DNA of 64,000 bases, taken from assembly GCF_900148505.1 (NCBI RefSeq), contig NZ_FRXO01000001.1, forward strand, positions 372,001 through 436,000, given 5' to 3'. Of the stretch, positions 39,763 to 48,456 are shown piece after piece (within the stretch, counting starts at the first letter, position 1; each line of letters opens with the position of its first letter). This DNA comes from Pseudoxanthobacter soli DSM 19599 (GTDB taxonomy: Bacteria > Pseudomonadota > Alphaproteobacteria > Rhizobiales > Segnochrobactraceae). The notes beneath the pieces are model-generated. The model saw only the letters and a list, made by a program, of their open reading frames with translations, made no database searches and was not told the DNA's origin. The position numbers were made by a program, and so were the translations under genes.

Positions 39763-41631
39763 TCAGCCCCTTCCGCCGGTGGCTTTGCGGAGCGCGCCGA
39801 AAGCGAACGACACGGCTGCGAGAGCCGTCAGGCCGACGGCCGCGGAAGCGGTGCCCGAGCCGGCGAGGGCGGCGATGGCGATCGCACCGGCCGCGAGAAG
39901 CGCCGCCGCGATCCAGCCGATGCCGCCGATCGGCACGAGCGCTCGTCCGCCGGCATTGACGATGGCGCCGCCAAGACCGATGCCGACGAGGAGCGCCGCG
40001 AGCGGAAAGCCCTCGACCCGCATCAGCGCCATGGCGAGGCCCGCCCCCGCGAGCGCCGCGGCGGTGGTTGCCAGCAGTTCGCGCTTCGCCGGCCGCAAAA
40101 GCGGCAGGATCGCCAGCCCGCAACCGAACAGCGCATAGGCGAACGCGAGCAGCGGATTATTGTCCCTGGGGATACCCGCCGACATCACCACCTCGATCCA
40201 CGCGACCGCCGCGCCCGCCGCGAGCGCAAGCCCGGCGGTTTTCGCGATGTCGCCGCGAAGGACCTGGATCGTCCAGCGGTGCGTCGACCGGCCGCGAAGC
40301 GACAGCGCGGCAAGGAACAGCACGCCGAAGCAGGCGCTCATCGCGTCCATGGAACCGCGGCGGCCGAACGACAGCGAGGCGAAGTTCGCGATCGCCGGGC
40401 CAATGGCCTCACCGGCGAGCAGGATCAGCACCGTGCGCCATGGCCGGCGGATGAAGCCGCCATCGAAGCCGATCAGCGTCCAAACCGCGAGCCAGGTTCC
40501 GAACCCGAGGAAGAAGCGCAGCCAGAGGATTTCCACCGCGCCGCGGCTTTCCGAGCCCATGGCCATGACCACGGAGGCGATGGCGAGACCGAACGCGATC
40601 ACCGCCGGCCGTCCCCGAACGACCAAGAGCGCGACGAGCAGCCCGAGCAGGCGGCCTGCGGCATCCGTGCCAAGCGACGCCGCGACTTCGAGCGCCCGGG
40701 ACGTGGCATCGTCCATCCTGTCGGCGGCAAAGCCGGACAGGATCGGGCGCGTCGCCCCCGCGAGGGCGAGCACCGGCAGTGCCCACCATCCCGGCCAGAA
40801 CGTGACGCTGCGGGGCCGCGAGACCGGGGTAAAGGCGGCGAGCGATCCGAGCGGGGCGATGGCCCGGCTGACGCGGGCGGCGAGGCTGCCGTCGAAGTCG
40901 ACCGCCCGGATCTCTTCGGCAAGCGTGGCCGCGGCACGCGCCTCGCCGCGCACTTCGTTGAGGCGGGTGTAGGCGACCTCGATCAGTTCGACCAGTGGCG
41001 TATCCCAGCGAGGCAGGGACTCGTCGCGGAACCGGCCGCGCGCCACCGTTCTCGCGACGGCGACGAACCGCGCCTTGCGCAGGTCGATCACCTCCACCAG
41101 CAGCCAGCGCATCGCAACGCCCACGACGAGCGCCGCAAGCAGGATCGCGGCGCCCGCGGCATAGAGGAACGCCGTCCGGGTCTCCGAGAGGATGCGGTAG
41201 GAGGGCATCAGCAGCACGGTGCCCTGACGCTGGCCGTTCAGCTCGATCGGAACGGCGACTGGCCGTGCCTGGGGCGGAGAGCTGGCGTCCCGGGCCGTGA
41301 ACAGCGTCTTGCCGTCGTTGTCGACGACGGAAATCGCCACGATCTCGTCGTTCGAGCGCAGTATCTGGTTGAAATAGTCTTCCACGCCATAGAGCTCGGG
41401 CATGGGAATGCCGTAGCCCACGGCTCGCTCCACCGAGAGGGCGATCGAGGCCCCGATCGAGCGAACGCTCGCCCGCGTGGCGAGCCTGAGCGACGTGTCG
41501 TGCGTATGCTGTAATTGCAGTCCGAACGCGACGGCCGCCGCCAGCACGGCCAGCGCGACGATGCCCGCGAGGACAACCGCGGTCAGGTCGTTGAGGCGCG
41601 GCGTGCTGGCGTGGCGCTCAGATTTCAGCAT
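39763..41631 (-). CDS. Sensor-fused polytopic membrane protein (MFS-like), left arm
   Basis: The 622-residue product from the ATG at 41631 has TM1 (about 17-37), an extracytoplasmic sensor (about 38-145, with YGIPMPELYGVEDYF), TM2 (about 147-170), a HAMP-like/linker part, then about ten further hydrophobic helices from residue 265 on. The closest recognisable layout is the sensor-MFS fusion at 43455-45515, of which it seems a diverged copy. It overlaps the upstream small sensor gene by 14 bp and is 3 bp from the phosphatase gene, so the three form one operon. Function unknown; a membrane receptor that passes a signal to the phosphatase is inferred. Confidence 0.8.
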   Translation of the reverse strand: MLKSERHASTPRLNDLTAVVLAGIVALAVLAAAVAFGLQLQHTHDTSLRLATRASVRSIGASIALSVERAVGYGIPMPELYGVEDYFNQILRSNDEIVAISVVDNDGKTLFTARDASSPPQARPVAVPIELNGQRQGTVLLMPSYRILSETRTAFLYAAGAAILLAALVVGVAMRWLLVEVIDLRKARFVAVARTVARGRFRDESLPRWDTPLVELIEVAYTRLNEVRGEARAAATLAEEIRAVDFDGSLAARVSRAIAPLGSLAAFTPVSRPRSVTFWPGWWALPVLALAGATRPILSGFAADRMDDATSRALEVAASLGTDAAGRLLGLLVALLVVRGRPAVIAFGLAIASVVMAMGSESRGAVEILWLRFFLGFGTWLAVWTLIGFDGGFIRRPWRTVLILLAGEAIGPAIANFASLSFGRRGSMDAMSACFGVLFLAALSLRGRSTHRWTIQVLRGDIAKTAGLALAAGAAVAWIEVVMSAGIPRDNNPLLAFAYALFGCGLAILPLLRPAKRELLATTAAALAGAGLAMALMRVEGFPLAALLVGIGLGGAIVNAGGRALVPIGGIGWIAAALLAAGAIAIAALAGSGTASAAVGLTALAAVSFAFGALRKATGGRG

Positions 41632-42376
41632 CGATCGCCTGCAGGTCGCGGTTGATGCCGGCGATGACGCCGCGCGCGTGCCGGATGCTGCCGGCCGCAT
41701 TCGCGGTCACGACCACGAGCGGCTCGTCGCCGGGTTGGGGCTGCAGTTCGTCGTCGAGCAGGCGGCGGGCGATCCGGCGTGTGCGCCGCTGGTGAAAGTC
41801 CGCCGCATAGAACCCGCCGATCCCACCGACGATGACGACGAAGATGAGCGGCAGCACGGATTGGGAAATCGCCGGCACCACGACGTTCGCCGTCTCGTCC
41901 ACCACGTTGGCCTTGACCACGATCACGGTATAGCCCGCCACGGTGCCGAAATCGGTCTCCACCGCGGTGCCGAGCACGAGATCGTCGCGGTCGAGCACCC
42001 GCCAGAACCGGTGACCGTGATTGTTCCTCAGGGCGGCCAGCCAGGCCCCCGGCACGCGCTCCCCCTCCGCGCCGCGGTCGGTTCCGAACGCCGATACGCC
42101 GTCGGCGGTGAAAACCTCCACCGCCTCGATGTCGGCTTCCTCGGTGATAGTGCGCTCGAAGAGCTGGATCAGGTCCTGGAGTTCGCCGAGCGGCAGGTCC
42201 AGGCTGAGATTGGCCTGCACCGCGTCGTTGACCCGCGCGAGCACGAATTCGAGATGGGCTTCCTTCAGCTTGCGGTCGCTCTGCTCGGCCACGCGGGAGC
42301 CGACGACGATGAGCATGACAAATGCCACCGCCGCGCTCAAGGCGCCGAGCACGGCAGCTTTGGTCCGAAAGCGCAT
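41618..42376 (-). CDS. Small two-TM sensor protein, left arm
   Basis: This is a 252-residue protein with TM1 at 8-28, an extracytoplasmic domain of about 145 residues, TM2 near 195-215 (LPLIFVVIVGGIGGFYAAD) and a short cytosolic tail without output domain. AGGGAA precedes the ATG at 42376 by 7 nt. The segment LPLGELQDLIQLFERTITEEAD and then VEVFTADGVSAFGTD aligns by eye with the sensor regions of three other proteins in this cluster. It is the first gene of the left operon, divergent from its counterpart at 42745. Confidence 0.78.
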   Translation of the reverse strand: MRFRTKAAVLGALSAAVAFVMLIVVGSRVAEQSDRKLKEAHLEFVLARVNDAVQANLSLDLPLGELQDLIQLFERTITEEADIEAVEVFTADGVSAFGTDRGAEGERVPGAWLAALRNNHGHRFWRVLDRDDLVLGTAVETDFGTVAGYTVIVVKANVVDETANVVVPAISQSVLPLIFVVIVGGIGGFYAADFHQRRTRRIARRLLDDELQPQPGDEPLVVVTANAAGSIRHARGVIAGINRDLQAIDAEI

Positions 42377-42744
42377 CGTCGATTCCCTGGCCCTGGCTTG
42401 CTTCGGAACGCCCTTTTCCGAATTCCGCCTTCCCCCCGAACAATCGAATCGTTCTTGGAGGCATCCCTGCTGCGGGGTGGCCAGCATACGGGTCCCGCCG
42501 CCGCCGCACCACGTTTTTTGCCACCGCGGGCAGGTCCCGGCAATTGCGCATGATGCTGCGCGCCGTCCCGGGAACCGTGCCATCCCATAGTGGACACGGC
42601 CGCCTTCGTCTCAGGCAAGCTGTTGGCCGCAGCCCGGATTCCGGACAATATGGCGTCGTCGTCCGCGCGGGCGGCGCGCTCGTCCTGCCGGATGGGCGGG
42701 GTCTTCCGGCGGTATCGCCGGTGCACTTCGGATCGATCCAGACA
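42377..42744. promoter_or_regulatory. divergent promoter region of the sensor cluster
   Basis: The 368-bp gap separates the two arms of the sensor cluster. GAAC-N9-GTTC (42438-42454, with partial inner symmetry) is a candidate operator. A T6 run lies near 42515. No gene is visible. Confidence 0.4.
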
Positions 42745-43443
42745 ATGGGCCGTCTAGCCGCCATTCTCCTGTCGACGGTGCTGCCGGTCACGGTCGCCGC
42801 GATCGCCTTCGGCGCGTATCTCTGCTTCGGCAGCGCGCGCATGAGCTATCTGGGCCTGATCGATTCGCGCCTCAGCGAGATCGCGAGCCGCATCGACGCG
42901 ACCGCCGAGAAGTCGCTGTCGCTCGGCATTCCGCTCGCGGGGCAACAGACCTTGAACGGCGTTCTCGCGCGTGAGCGCGCCGCCGATCCCGACCTCCTGT
43001 CCATCGACGTCGCCGACGGCGGGGGGACCATCCTGTTTTCAAGCACGCCCGCCCGCATCGGCACGGCCTTCGTGGCCGATCAGGCCGAGGCGAGGGTGCG
43101 CCGGGCGCGGATCGACAATCCCTTCGGTCTCGACGAAGGCGACGTGATGGTCCGTGCATCGCAGGCGGCGATCGACCGCAATCTCGACGGTTTGGCGTGG
43201 GATGTCTTCACAACGGCCGCGATGGCCTGCGCTGTGGCGCTGGTGCTGGCCGTTCTCGCCATTCTGCTGCCGCTGCGCAGGCTCTATGCCCATGCGTTGG
43301 ACGCCGCGGGGCACGACGACGAGCCGGCAGCCGCATTGCCGCCGACCGGCCGGCTTTCGCCTGAAGTCGGCTGGGCCTTGACCGCGATCGAGGTGGAGCA
43401 CGACCGTATCGGCGGCCGTCCGGCCCGCCCGGCGCAGACATGA
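42745..43443 (+). CDS. Small two-TM sensor protein, right arm
   Basis: This is a 232-residue protein with TM1 (about 5-26), an extracytoplasmic domain carrying SLGIPLAGQQTLNGVLARE and SIDVADGGGTILFSS, TM2 (about 153-175) and a short cytosolic tail with no catalytic domain. It is about the size and layout of the left-arm sensor at 41618-42376 and appears paralogous. The ATG at 42745 has only a weak ribosome site. The stop overlaps an ATG of the next gene (ATGA). It probably acts as a ligand-sensing accessory subunit. Confidence 0.75.
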   Translation: MGRLAAILLSTVLPVTVAAIAFGAYLCFGSARMSYLGLIDSRLSEIASRIDATAEKSLSLGIPLAGQQTLNGVLARERAADPDLLSIDVADGGGTILFSSTPARIGTAFVADQAEARVRRARIDNPFGLDEGDVMVRASQAAIDRNLDGLAWDVFTTAAMACAVALVLAVLAILLPLRRLYAHALDAAGHDDEPAAALPPTGRLSPEVGWALTAIEVEHDRIGGRPARPAQT

Positions 43444-43454
43444 GGGGCGGCACG

Positions 43455-45515
43455 ATGCGTCGTTTCGACGTTCTGGTCCTCTCGATCCTGGCGGCGATCC
43501 TGATGGCCGCCATCGCCTTCGTTGCGCTGCGCACGGTGCAGTCGGCCGAGCGGATCATCCTGCCGGCCTTGCATGCGAAGGCGGAAGTCTCAGCGCGCTC
43601 GATCGGCGGCCTCATCACGGCTGCCCACGATTACGGCATGACGCTGGACGACATGGTGGGCGTGGACGACGTGCTGCGCGCGACGCTTGCGGAAAATCCG
43701 CAATATGGCGCGCTGGCTGTGATGTCGCCGGGCGGGGTTCCGAAGGCGCTGGTGACGCGGGAGCCCCCGGCGGATCCGACGGTCGCCGTGATGCCCAAGG
43801 ACATGAACCTGTCGTCGAGCGCCGTTCAGGCCCCGGATGGCACGGCGATCGCCACCGTGATCGTCGGTATCCCGGACACGGTCGCGGCCGACCTGATGCG
43901 CGATCTCTGGCTCGATATCGGCGTGGTGCTGCTCGCCTCGATCCTGGTGACGCTCGAGGTGCTGACCTTCGTGTTCGGCCTCGACGCGGGCGCGGCGATG
44001 CGGGCGTTCGGGCACCGGCTCGATGCCCTTCGCGGCGGCGATCTCTCGCGCCACGCCGATGCCGGGGGAACGGGCGGTCTTGCCCGCGCCATCGCTGCCG
44101 TCGACGAGCGCGTCGCCTGGGTGCGGGCCCGTCACGAGGCGTTGCGCCTCAAGGCCGAGCGAGACGGCGACGAGGCCATGCTGGCCGAACTCGATGCGCT
44201 GAACGACCGCTTCCGGATCATGGCGGAGCGGCCCGATCCTTCCCCGGTCATGCGACGTGTGCGGATGCCGCTGTTCCTGTTCTTCCTCGCCGAGGAGATG
44301 ACGCGCCCGTTCCTGCCGGGCTTCACCGCCCATCTGACCGAAGGCATGACCGCCGTTTCCCACGAGCTCGCGATCAGCCTGCCCATCGTGCTGTTCATGG
44401 CGATCGTCGCGCTGAGCCAGCCGTGGCTCGGCGGCCTGACGGAGCGGTTCGGACGAAGCCGCGCGATGCGTCTCGGCGCCGCCATCGCGGTCGCCGGATT
44501 CGTGGGAACGGCCTATTCGACCGGCTTCGTGCCGCTGCTGGTGTTCCGCTCGCTCGTCGCCATCGGCTACGCGGCGGTGTTCGTCGGCGCCCAGGGCGTC
44601 ATCATCGACAACACGGCGGGCGGAAACCGGGCCCGCGGCCTGGCGCTGCTGGTGACCGCCATCATGGTCGCCGCGCTGTGCGGGCCGCCGATCGGCGGCA
44701 TCATCGCCGACAGGCTGGGGCCGCGCGCGGCGTTCCTGGTCTGCGGCGCCGTCGCGTTCGCGGCTTTCCTGTGCGCGCGGCTGACGCTGCCGAAGGACCG
44801 CATCCATCCGAACGCGCGGGTCGCCGGGGTGGGGCTGCGCCAGATCGGCGCCGTGCTGCGCCGTCCGGCCATGGCGGCGCTGCTCGTCGGCAGTGCGTTC
44901 CCGGCGAAGCTCGTGCTCGCCGGCCTCTCGTTCTTCCTCATCCCGGTGGTGCTCGGCGGGCGAGGGTTCGACGAAGCCGCCATCGGCCGGGTGCTGATGC
45001 TCTATGCGCTGTCGATGCTCGTACTCGTGCCGCTCGTCGCGGGCTGGAGCGACAAGGGCGGGCGCAGGCCGCTGTTCGTGGTCTCCGGCGGGCTGCTGGC
45101 CGCCTCGGCTGTGATCCATCCGCTGTTGTGGCCAGAGCCCTGGGGCGCCGCGATCCTGGTGCTTCAGCTCGGCCTCGGGCAGGCGCTGTCGATCACGCCG
45201 CAATCGGCGCTCGTCGGCGAACTTGGCCGCCGGTTTGCCCCTGATTTGTCGGAAGGAACGCTTTATGGTGTGTTTCGACTCGTCGAGCGGCTCGGCAGCG
45301 CCGTCGGACCGGCGCTCGCCGCGTGGCTGCTCGCGAGCTACGGCGTCACGATCGCGTTCGGCGTGATCGGGACGCTCGTCGCCGTCGGATCGCTGGCGTT
45401 CGCCGCCGCAATGGCCGCGGAACGCGCCGCCGGCATTGCGGGCGGCGACCGGGGCGAAGGCGGGAGTGGCAAGGCCGGCGTCGGCGGCCGGATCATGGAA
45501 AGGGCAGGGCGATGA
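43455..45515 (+). CDS. Sensor-MFS fusion protein, right arm
   Basis: The 686-residue protein has an N-terminal TM, an extracytoplasmic sensor (about 30-150, with AHDYGMTLDDMVGVDDVLRA), a second TM (about 155-178), a HAMP-like segment (about 180-215) and a short coiled linker, followed by a 12-helix MFS domain (about 265-660: ERFGRSRAMRLGAAIA, DRLGPRAAFL and WSDKGGRRPLF loops). GAGGGG lies 7 nt before the ATG at 43455; an earlier ATG at 43440 overlaps the previous stop. A sensor domain joined by HAMP to a transporter is rare and suggests a transceptor. It overlaps the binding-protein gene (ATGA). Confidence 0.85.
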   Translation: MRRFDVLVLSILAAILMAAIAFVALRTVQSAERIILPALHAKAEVSARSIGGLITAAHDYGMTLDDMVGVDDVLRATLAENPQYGALAVMSPGGVPKALVTREPPADPTVAVMPKDMNLSSSAVQAPDGTAIATVIVGIPDTVAADLMRDLWLDIGVVLLASILVTLEVLTFVFGLDAGAAMRAFGHRLDALRGGDLSRHADAGGTGGLARAIAAVDERVAWVRARHEALRLKAERDGDEAMLAELDALNDRFRIMAERPDPSPVMRRVRMPLFLFFLAEEMTRPFLPGFTAHLTEGMTAVSHELAISLPIVLFMAIVALSQPWLGGLTERFGRSRAMRLGAAIAVAGFVGTAYSTGFVPLLVFRSLVAIGYAAVFVGAQGVIIDNTAGGNRARGLALLVTAIMVAALCGPPIGGIIADRLGPRAAFLVCGAVAFAAFLCARLTLPKDRIHPNARVAGVGLRQIGAVLRRPAMAALLVGSAFPAKLVLAGLSFFLIPVVLGGRGFDEAAIGRVLMLYALSMLVLVPLVAGWSDKGGRRPLFVVSGGLLAASAVIHPLLWPEPWGAAILVLQLGLGQALSITPQSALVGELGRRFAPDLSEGTLYGVFRLVERLGSAVGPALAAWLLASYGVTIAFGVIGTLVAVGSLAFAAAMAAERAAGIAGGDRGEGGSGKAGVGGRIMERAGR

Positions 45516-46582
45516 CGGGGGAGGGCGACTGGAAGATCGGTCGGCGGCGTGCGCTCGCTCTTTTCGCGGCCGGACTTTCGGGCGGCGGAGCGATGCTCGG
45601 CGGCGGCATTTGGCCGACCTTCGCAGCCGATGTCGGCGATGCCGGCGCCGACCGCAAGCCGCATCGGATCTTCATGATCACCTACCGCGGCGAGACCGAG
45701 GCCGAGCAGGGCTTCCGCGACTATTTCGCCCAGCGCCAGATCCCCGTCGAGATCATCTCGCGCGACATCGGGCGGGACCTTTCCAAGATGCCGGCGCTGA
45801 TCGACGAGATCCGCGCCACCAAGCCGGATCTGATCTACACCTGGGGTACGCCGGTGACGCTGGCGACCGTCGGCCAGTACGATGCCCCGGGCGACAAGAA
45901 GCCCATCACGGACATCCCCGTCGTGTTCTCCATGGTCGCGGCGCCGGTCCAGGCCAAGGTTGTTCCGGCGCTGGAGTCCTCCGGCCGCAACGTGACCGGC
46001 GCGTTCCACGTCGTCCCGCTCGATGCGCAGATGCGGGCGATGCAGTCCTACCGGTCGTTCGACACGGTGGGCGTGCTCTATTCCCAGGGGGAACAGAACT
46101 CAGTCGCGCTGGTCGAGCAGCTCCGCGGGCTCTCGGCTACGATGGGTTTCCGGCTGGTCACGCAGACCTTCGCCGTCGATACCGCCGGCAAGCCGACGGC
46201 AGAGGGCGTGCCGGAGGCCATCGCCCGCATGAAGAGCGAAGGGGTCGACTGGCTCTATCTTCTTCCGGATACCTTTCTCGGCACCATCTACGACATCCTC
46301 GGTCCGGCGGCGATCGCGCAGAAGCTGCCGTGCTTCGGCGCCGCCGAACTCTCCATCCACGCCGGCGTCGCCGTTGCGGGTCTCGTGTGCCGCTATTATT
46401 CGGTCGGCCAGCTCGCCGCCTCGAAGGCCGAGAAGATTCTGCTCGACGGAATCAAGCCGGCCGACATTCCGGTCGAAACGCTGAAGCGCTTTTCCTTCAT
46501 CGTGAACATGCCGGTCGCCTCGCGGCTCGGCCTCTATCCGCCGCTTGCGATGCTGAACTATGCCGAAGTCATTGTCAGCTGA
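45512..46582 (+). CDS. ABC-type substrate-binding protein (PF04392-like), Tat-exported, without transporter
   Basis: The 356-residue periplasmic binding protein has an N-terminal RRRALALFAAGLSGGG segment that fits a twin-arginine signal, with probable cleavage near AAD at 38-40. The fold motifs of the ABC_sub_bind family (mostly unknown ligands, often aromatic or peptide-like) are PDLIYTWGTPVTLATV, VFSMVAAPVQAKVV and YLLPDTFLGTIYDIL, and the C-terminal SRLGLYPP. It starts on the stop of the sensor-MFS gene. No ABC permease or ATPase is nearby, so the protein probably presents ligand to the sensors rather than feeding import. Confidence 0.88.
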   Translation: MTGEGDWKIGRRRALALFAAGLSGGGAMLGGGIWPTFAADVGDAGADRKPHRIFMITYRGETEAEQGFRDYFAQRQIPVEIISRDIGRDLSKMPALIDEIRATKPDLIYTWGTPVTLATVGQYDAPGDKKPITDIPVVFSMVAAPVQAKVVPALESSGRNVTGAFHVVPLDAQMRAMQSYRSFDTVGVLYSQGEQNSVALVEQLRGLSATMGFRLVTQTFAVDTAGKPTAEGVPEAIARMKSEGVDWLYLLPDTFLGTIYDILGPAAIAQKLPCFGAAELSIHAGVAVAGLVCRYYSVGQLAASKAEKILLDGIKPADIPVETLKRFSFIVNMPVASRLGLYPPLAMLNYAEVIVS

Positions 46583-47279
46583 CGCTACCGTCATCCCGGC
46601 AGGCGGCCAGGGCGATACCGGGCTGGAATGGTGCGAACTCGGCCCGGACGATATCGACGCGATTTTCGCGCTGCATCTCGCCGGGATGGCGGGGCTGCCG
46701 GATCCGGGCATCGTGAAGCCGGAACGGCGGGAGTTCTTCGCGATGCTGCTCGGAGGCGGCGGTCGCATTCTGGGCGTGCGGCACGGCTCCGATCTCATCG
46801 CCTATGGTGTGCTTCAGTACGACCTCTCGTCCGAGGGGGTGCCGCGCCGGGCTCTAGGCGTCGGCGCTTCCGAGCCGGTGGCCAAACTCGCCGGCGCTGC
46901 GGTCGCCCAAGGCTATCGCGGCCGCGGCCTGCAGAGGCTTCTTGCGCGCCGGAGGGTGGCGCTTGCGGCGGCGGCCGGATACCGGCACCTGTTCTCGACC
47001 TCGTCGCCGCAGAATCCGGTGAGCTGGGCCAATCTTCTTGCCGAGGGGTTCGTCATCGTCGATCTCGCGGAGAAATATGGCGGGCTGCTGAGGTTCATCC
47101 TGCACCGCCAGCCGGACCGTGAGGCGATCGCGCCGGCGCTCTGGTGCGCCGCCGACGAAAGCGATGCGGTTCGCCGCCATCTCGCCTCCGGCCATATCGG
47201 TGTCGCCCAGCGCGTCGCTTCTGACGGCCGGGTCGAGATCGGCTTCGGCGCGGCGGCGCAGCGGGAGGCGGTCGAGTGA
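46560..47279 (+). CDS. GNAT family N-acetyltransferase
   Basis: This cytosolic 239-residue protein has a GNAT acetyl-CoA loop VAQGYRGRGLQ (residues 116-125) followed by the helix LLARRRVALAAAAG and an STSSPQNPVSWANLLAEGF segment that matches GNAT motif B. The C-terminal 60 residues are an extension. The ATG overlaps the binding-protein stop by 23 bp, and the stop overlaps the GTG of the racemase-like gene, so the three are tightly coupled. The substrate is unknown; the neighbour suggests an amino acid or amine. Confidence 0.85.
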   Translation: MPKSLSADATVIPAGGQGDTGLEWCELGPDDIDAIFALHLAGMAGLPDPGIVKPERREFFAMLLGGGGRILGVRHGSDLIAYGVLQYDLSSEGVPRRALGVGASEPVAKLAGAAVAQGYRGRGLQRLLARRRVALAAAAGYRHLFSTSSPQNPVSWANLLAEGFVIVDLAEKYGGLLRFILHRQPDREAIAPALWCAADESDAVRRHLASGHIGVAQRVASDGRVEIGFGAAAQREAVE

Positions 47280-48397
47280 CCATCCTGCAGGCGGAGCGCA
47301 GTCCCGGGACGATAGACGAGCTGTCCCGCATGGCGACCGTGACGGTCGATCTCCGCACGATCGCCGCGAACTGGCGCACCGCACGGGCGGCCTTTCAGGG
47401 CCGGGCGCTCGGCGCGGTCGTCAAGCACGATGCCTACGGGCTCGGCCTCATTCCGGTGGCCGAAACATTGTGGCGGGCGGGATGCACCCTGTTCTGGGTG
47501 GCGTGGCTCGAAGAAGCCCTGCGCCTTCGCGAGGCGCTGCCCGACGCGGCGATCTACACGCTGAACGGTCTCGCCGGCCACGGTCCGATCGCGTTCGCCG
47601 CCAACCGGATCGTTCCGGTGCTGTCGTCCTGGCCCGATGTCGAGGCGGCGGCCGGAGCCTGTATCGACGGCCTGCCGGTTGCCGTGATGGCGGACGGCGG
47701 CCTGATGCGGCTCGGGCTCACCGATGGAGAGCTCCACCGGCTGGCGGGCGATGCGGGGCTGCGCGCCCGTCTCGATGTGGGGCTGTGGCTCACGCAGCTC
47801 GCTCATTTCGCGCGCCCGGATGCACCGGAAAACGCCGCGCAGGTCGCGCGGCTCCGTGCCGCGATCGAGCCGGCGGGGCCGTCCGCGCGCCTCAGCGTCG
47901 TCAGTTCCTCCGGCGTGTTCCACGCGCCCGCGTTTCATTTCGATACCGGCCGGGTCGGCAGCGCCCTCTTCGGGGTGCAGACGAGCCTGCCGGTGCGCCA
48001 GCCCGTCACGCCGGCCTTCGAAATCTCGGCACCGGTGCTGCGCGTCGTCGAGGTGCCGGCCGGCGCATCCATCGGCTATGGCGGCGATGTCGCGACGCAG
48101 CGGCCTTCGCGGCTGGCGACGCTGGCGATCGGCTATGGCTGCGGTCTGCCGCGCACCGTGCCCGGGCGTGCTCATGTCGCTTTTGATGGGATGAAGGCGC
48201 CTTATATCGGCCGCCTCTCCATGGGGCTCTCGGCCGTGGATGTCACCGACCTGCCGACGGGCGCCGTCTGCGAGGGGACGAGGGCGGAAATCGTGGGCCC
48301 GTCCGTTCCGCTGGAGATGCTGGCGGACGATGCCGGAACCATCGGCAACGACGTTCTCATCCGCCTCGCCCGGGGCCTGCCGCGCGTCTATCGCTGA
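47276..48397 (+). CDS. Alanine-racemase-like PLP enzyme with altered motifs
   Basis: The fold is that of alanine racemase (PLP TIM barrel plus beta domain), 373 residues. Schiff-base Lys50 lies in VVKHDAYGLG (usual AVVKANAYGHG), Tyr268 in SIGYGG matches the second catalytic base and IGYGCGLPR the GYADGYPR motif. Several usual residues differ: MG (316-317) replaces MD, Asn replaces Tyr in TIGNDVL, and AD-GG-LMRLG replaces DTGMNRLG. A racemase or related activity on a different substrate is likely; housekeeping Alr seems unlikely. The GTG start overlaps the GNAT stop; an ATG at 47330 is an alternative. Confidence 0.85.
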   Translation: MTILQAERSPGTIDELSRMATVTVDLRTIAANWRTARAAFQGRALGAVVKHDAYGLGLIPVAETLWRAGCTLFWVAWLEEALRLREALPDAAIYTLNGLAGHGPIAFAANRIVPVLSSWPDVEAAAGACIDGLPVAVMADGGLMRLGLTDGELHRLAGDAGLRARLDVGLWLTQLAHFARPDAPENAAQVARLRAAIEPAGPSARLSVVSSSGVFHAPAFHFDTGRVGSALFGVQTSLPVRQPVTPAFEISAPVLRVVEVPAGASIGYGGDVATQRPSRLATLAIGYGCGLPRTVPGRAHVAFDGMKAPYIGRLSMGLSAVDVTDLPTGAVCEGTRAEIVGPSVPLEMLADDAGTIGNDVLIRLARGLPRVYR

Positions 48398-48424
48398 GAA
48401 GGCTTGTAGTTGAGAAGAGCTGAC

Positions 48425-48448
48425 GCCGAAGGCCGCGCGGCCTTCGGC
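48425..48448. terminator. perfect 24-bp palindrome between convergent racemase-like and STAS genes
   Basis: Arms of GCCGAAGGCCG and CGGCCTTCGGC with no more than 2 nt between them form a very stable hairpin in both transcripts, 28 nt after the racemase-like stop and 8 bp beyond the STAS stop. It has no T-run but is a likely two-way terminator. Confidence 0.6.
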
Positions 48449-48456
48449 GGCGGGTC

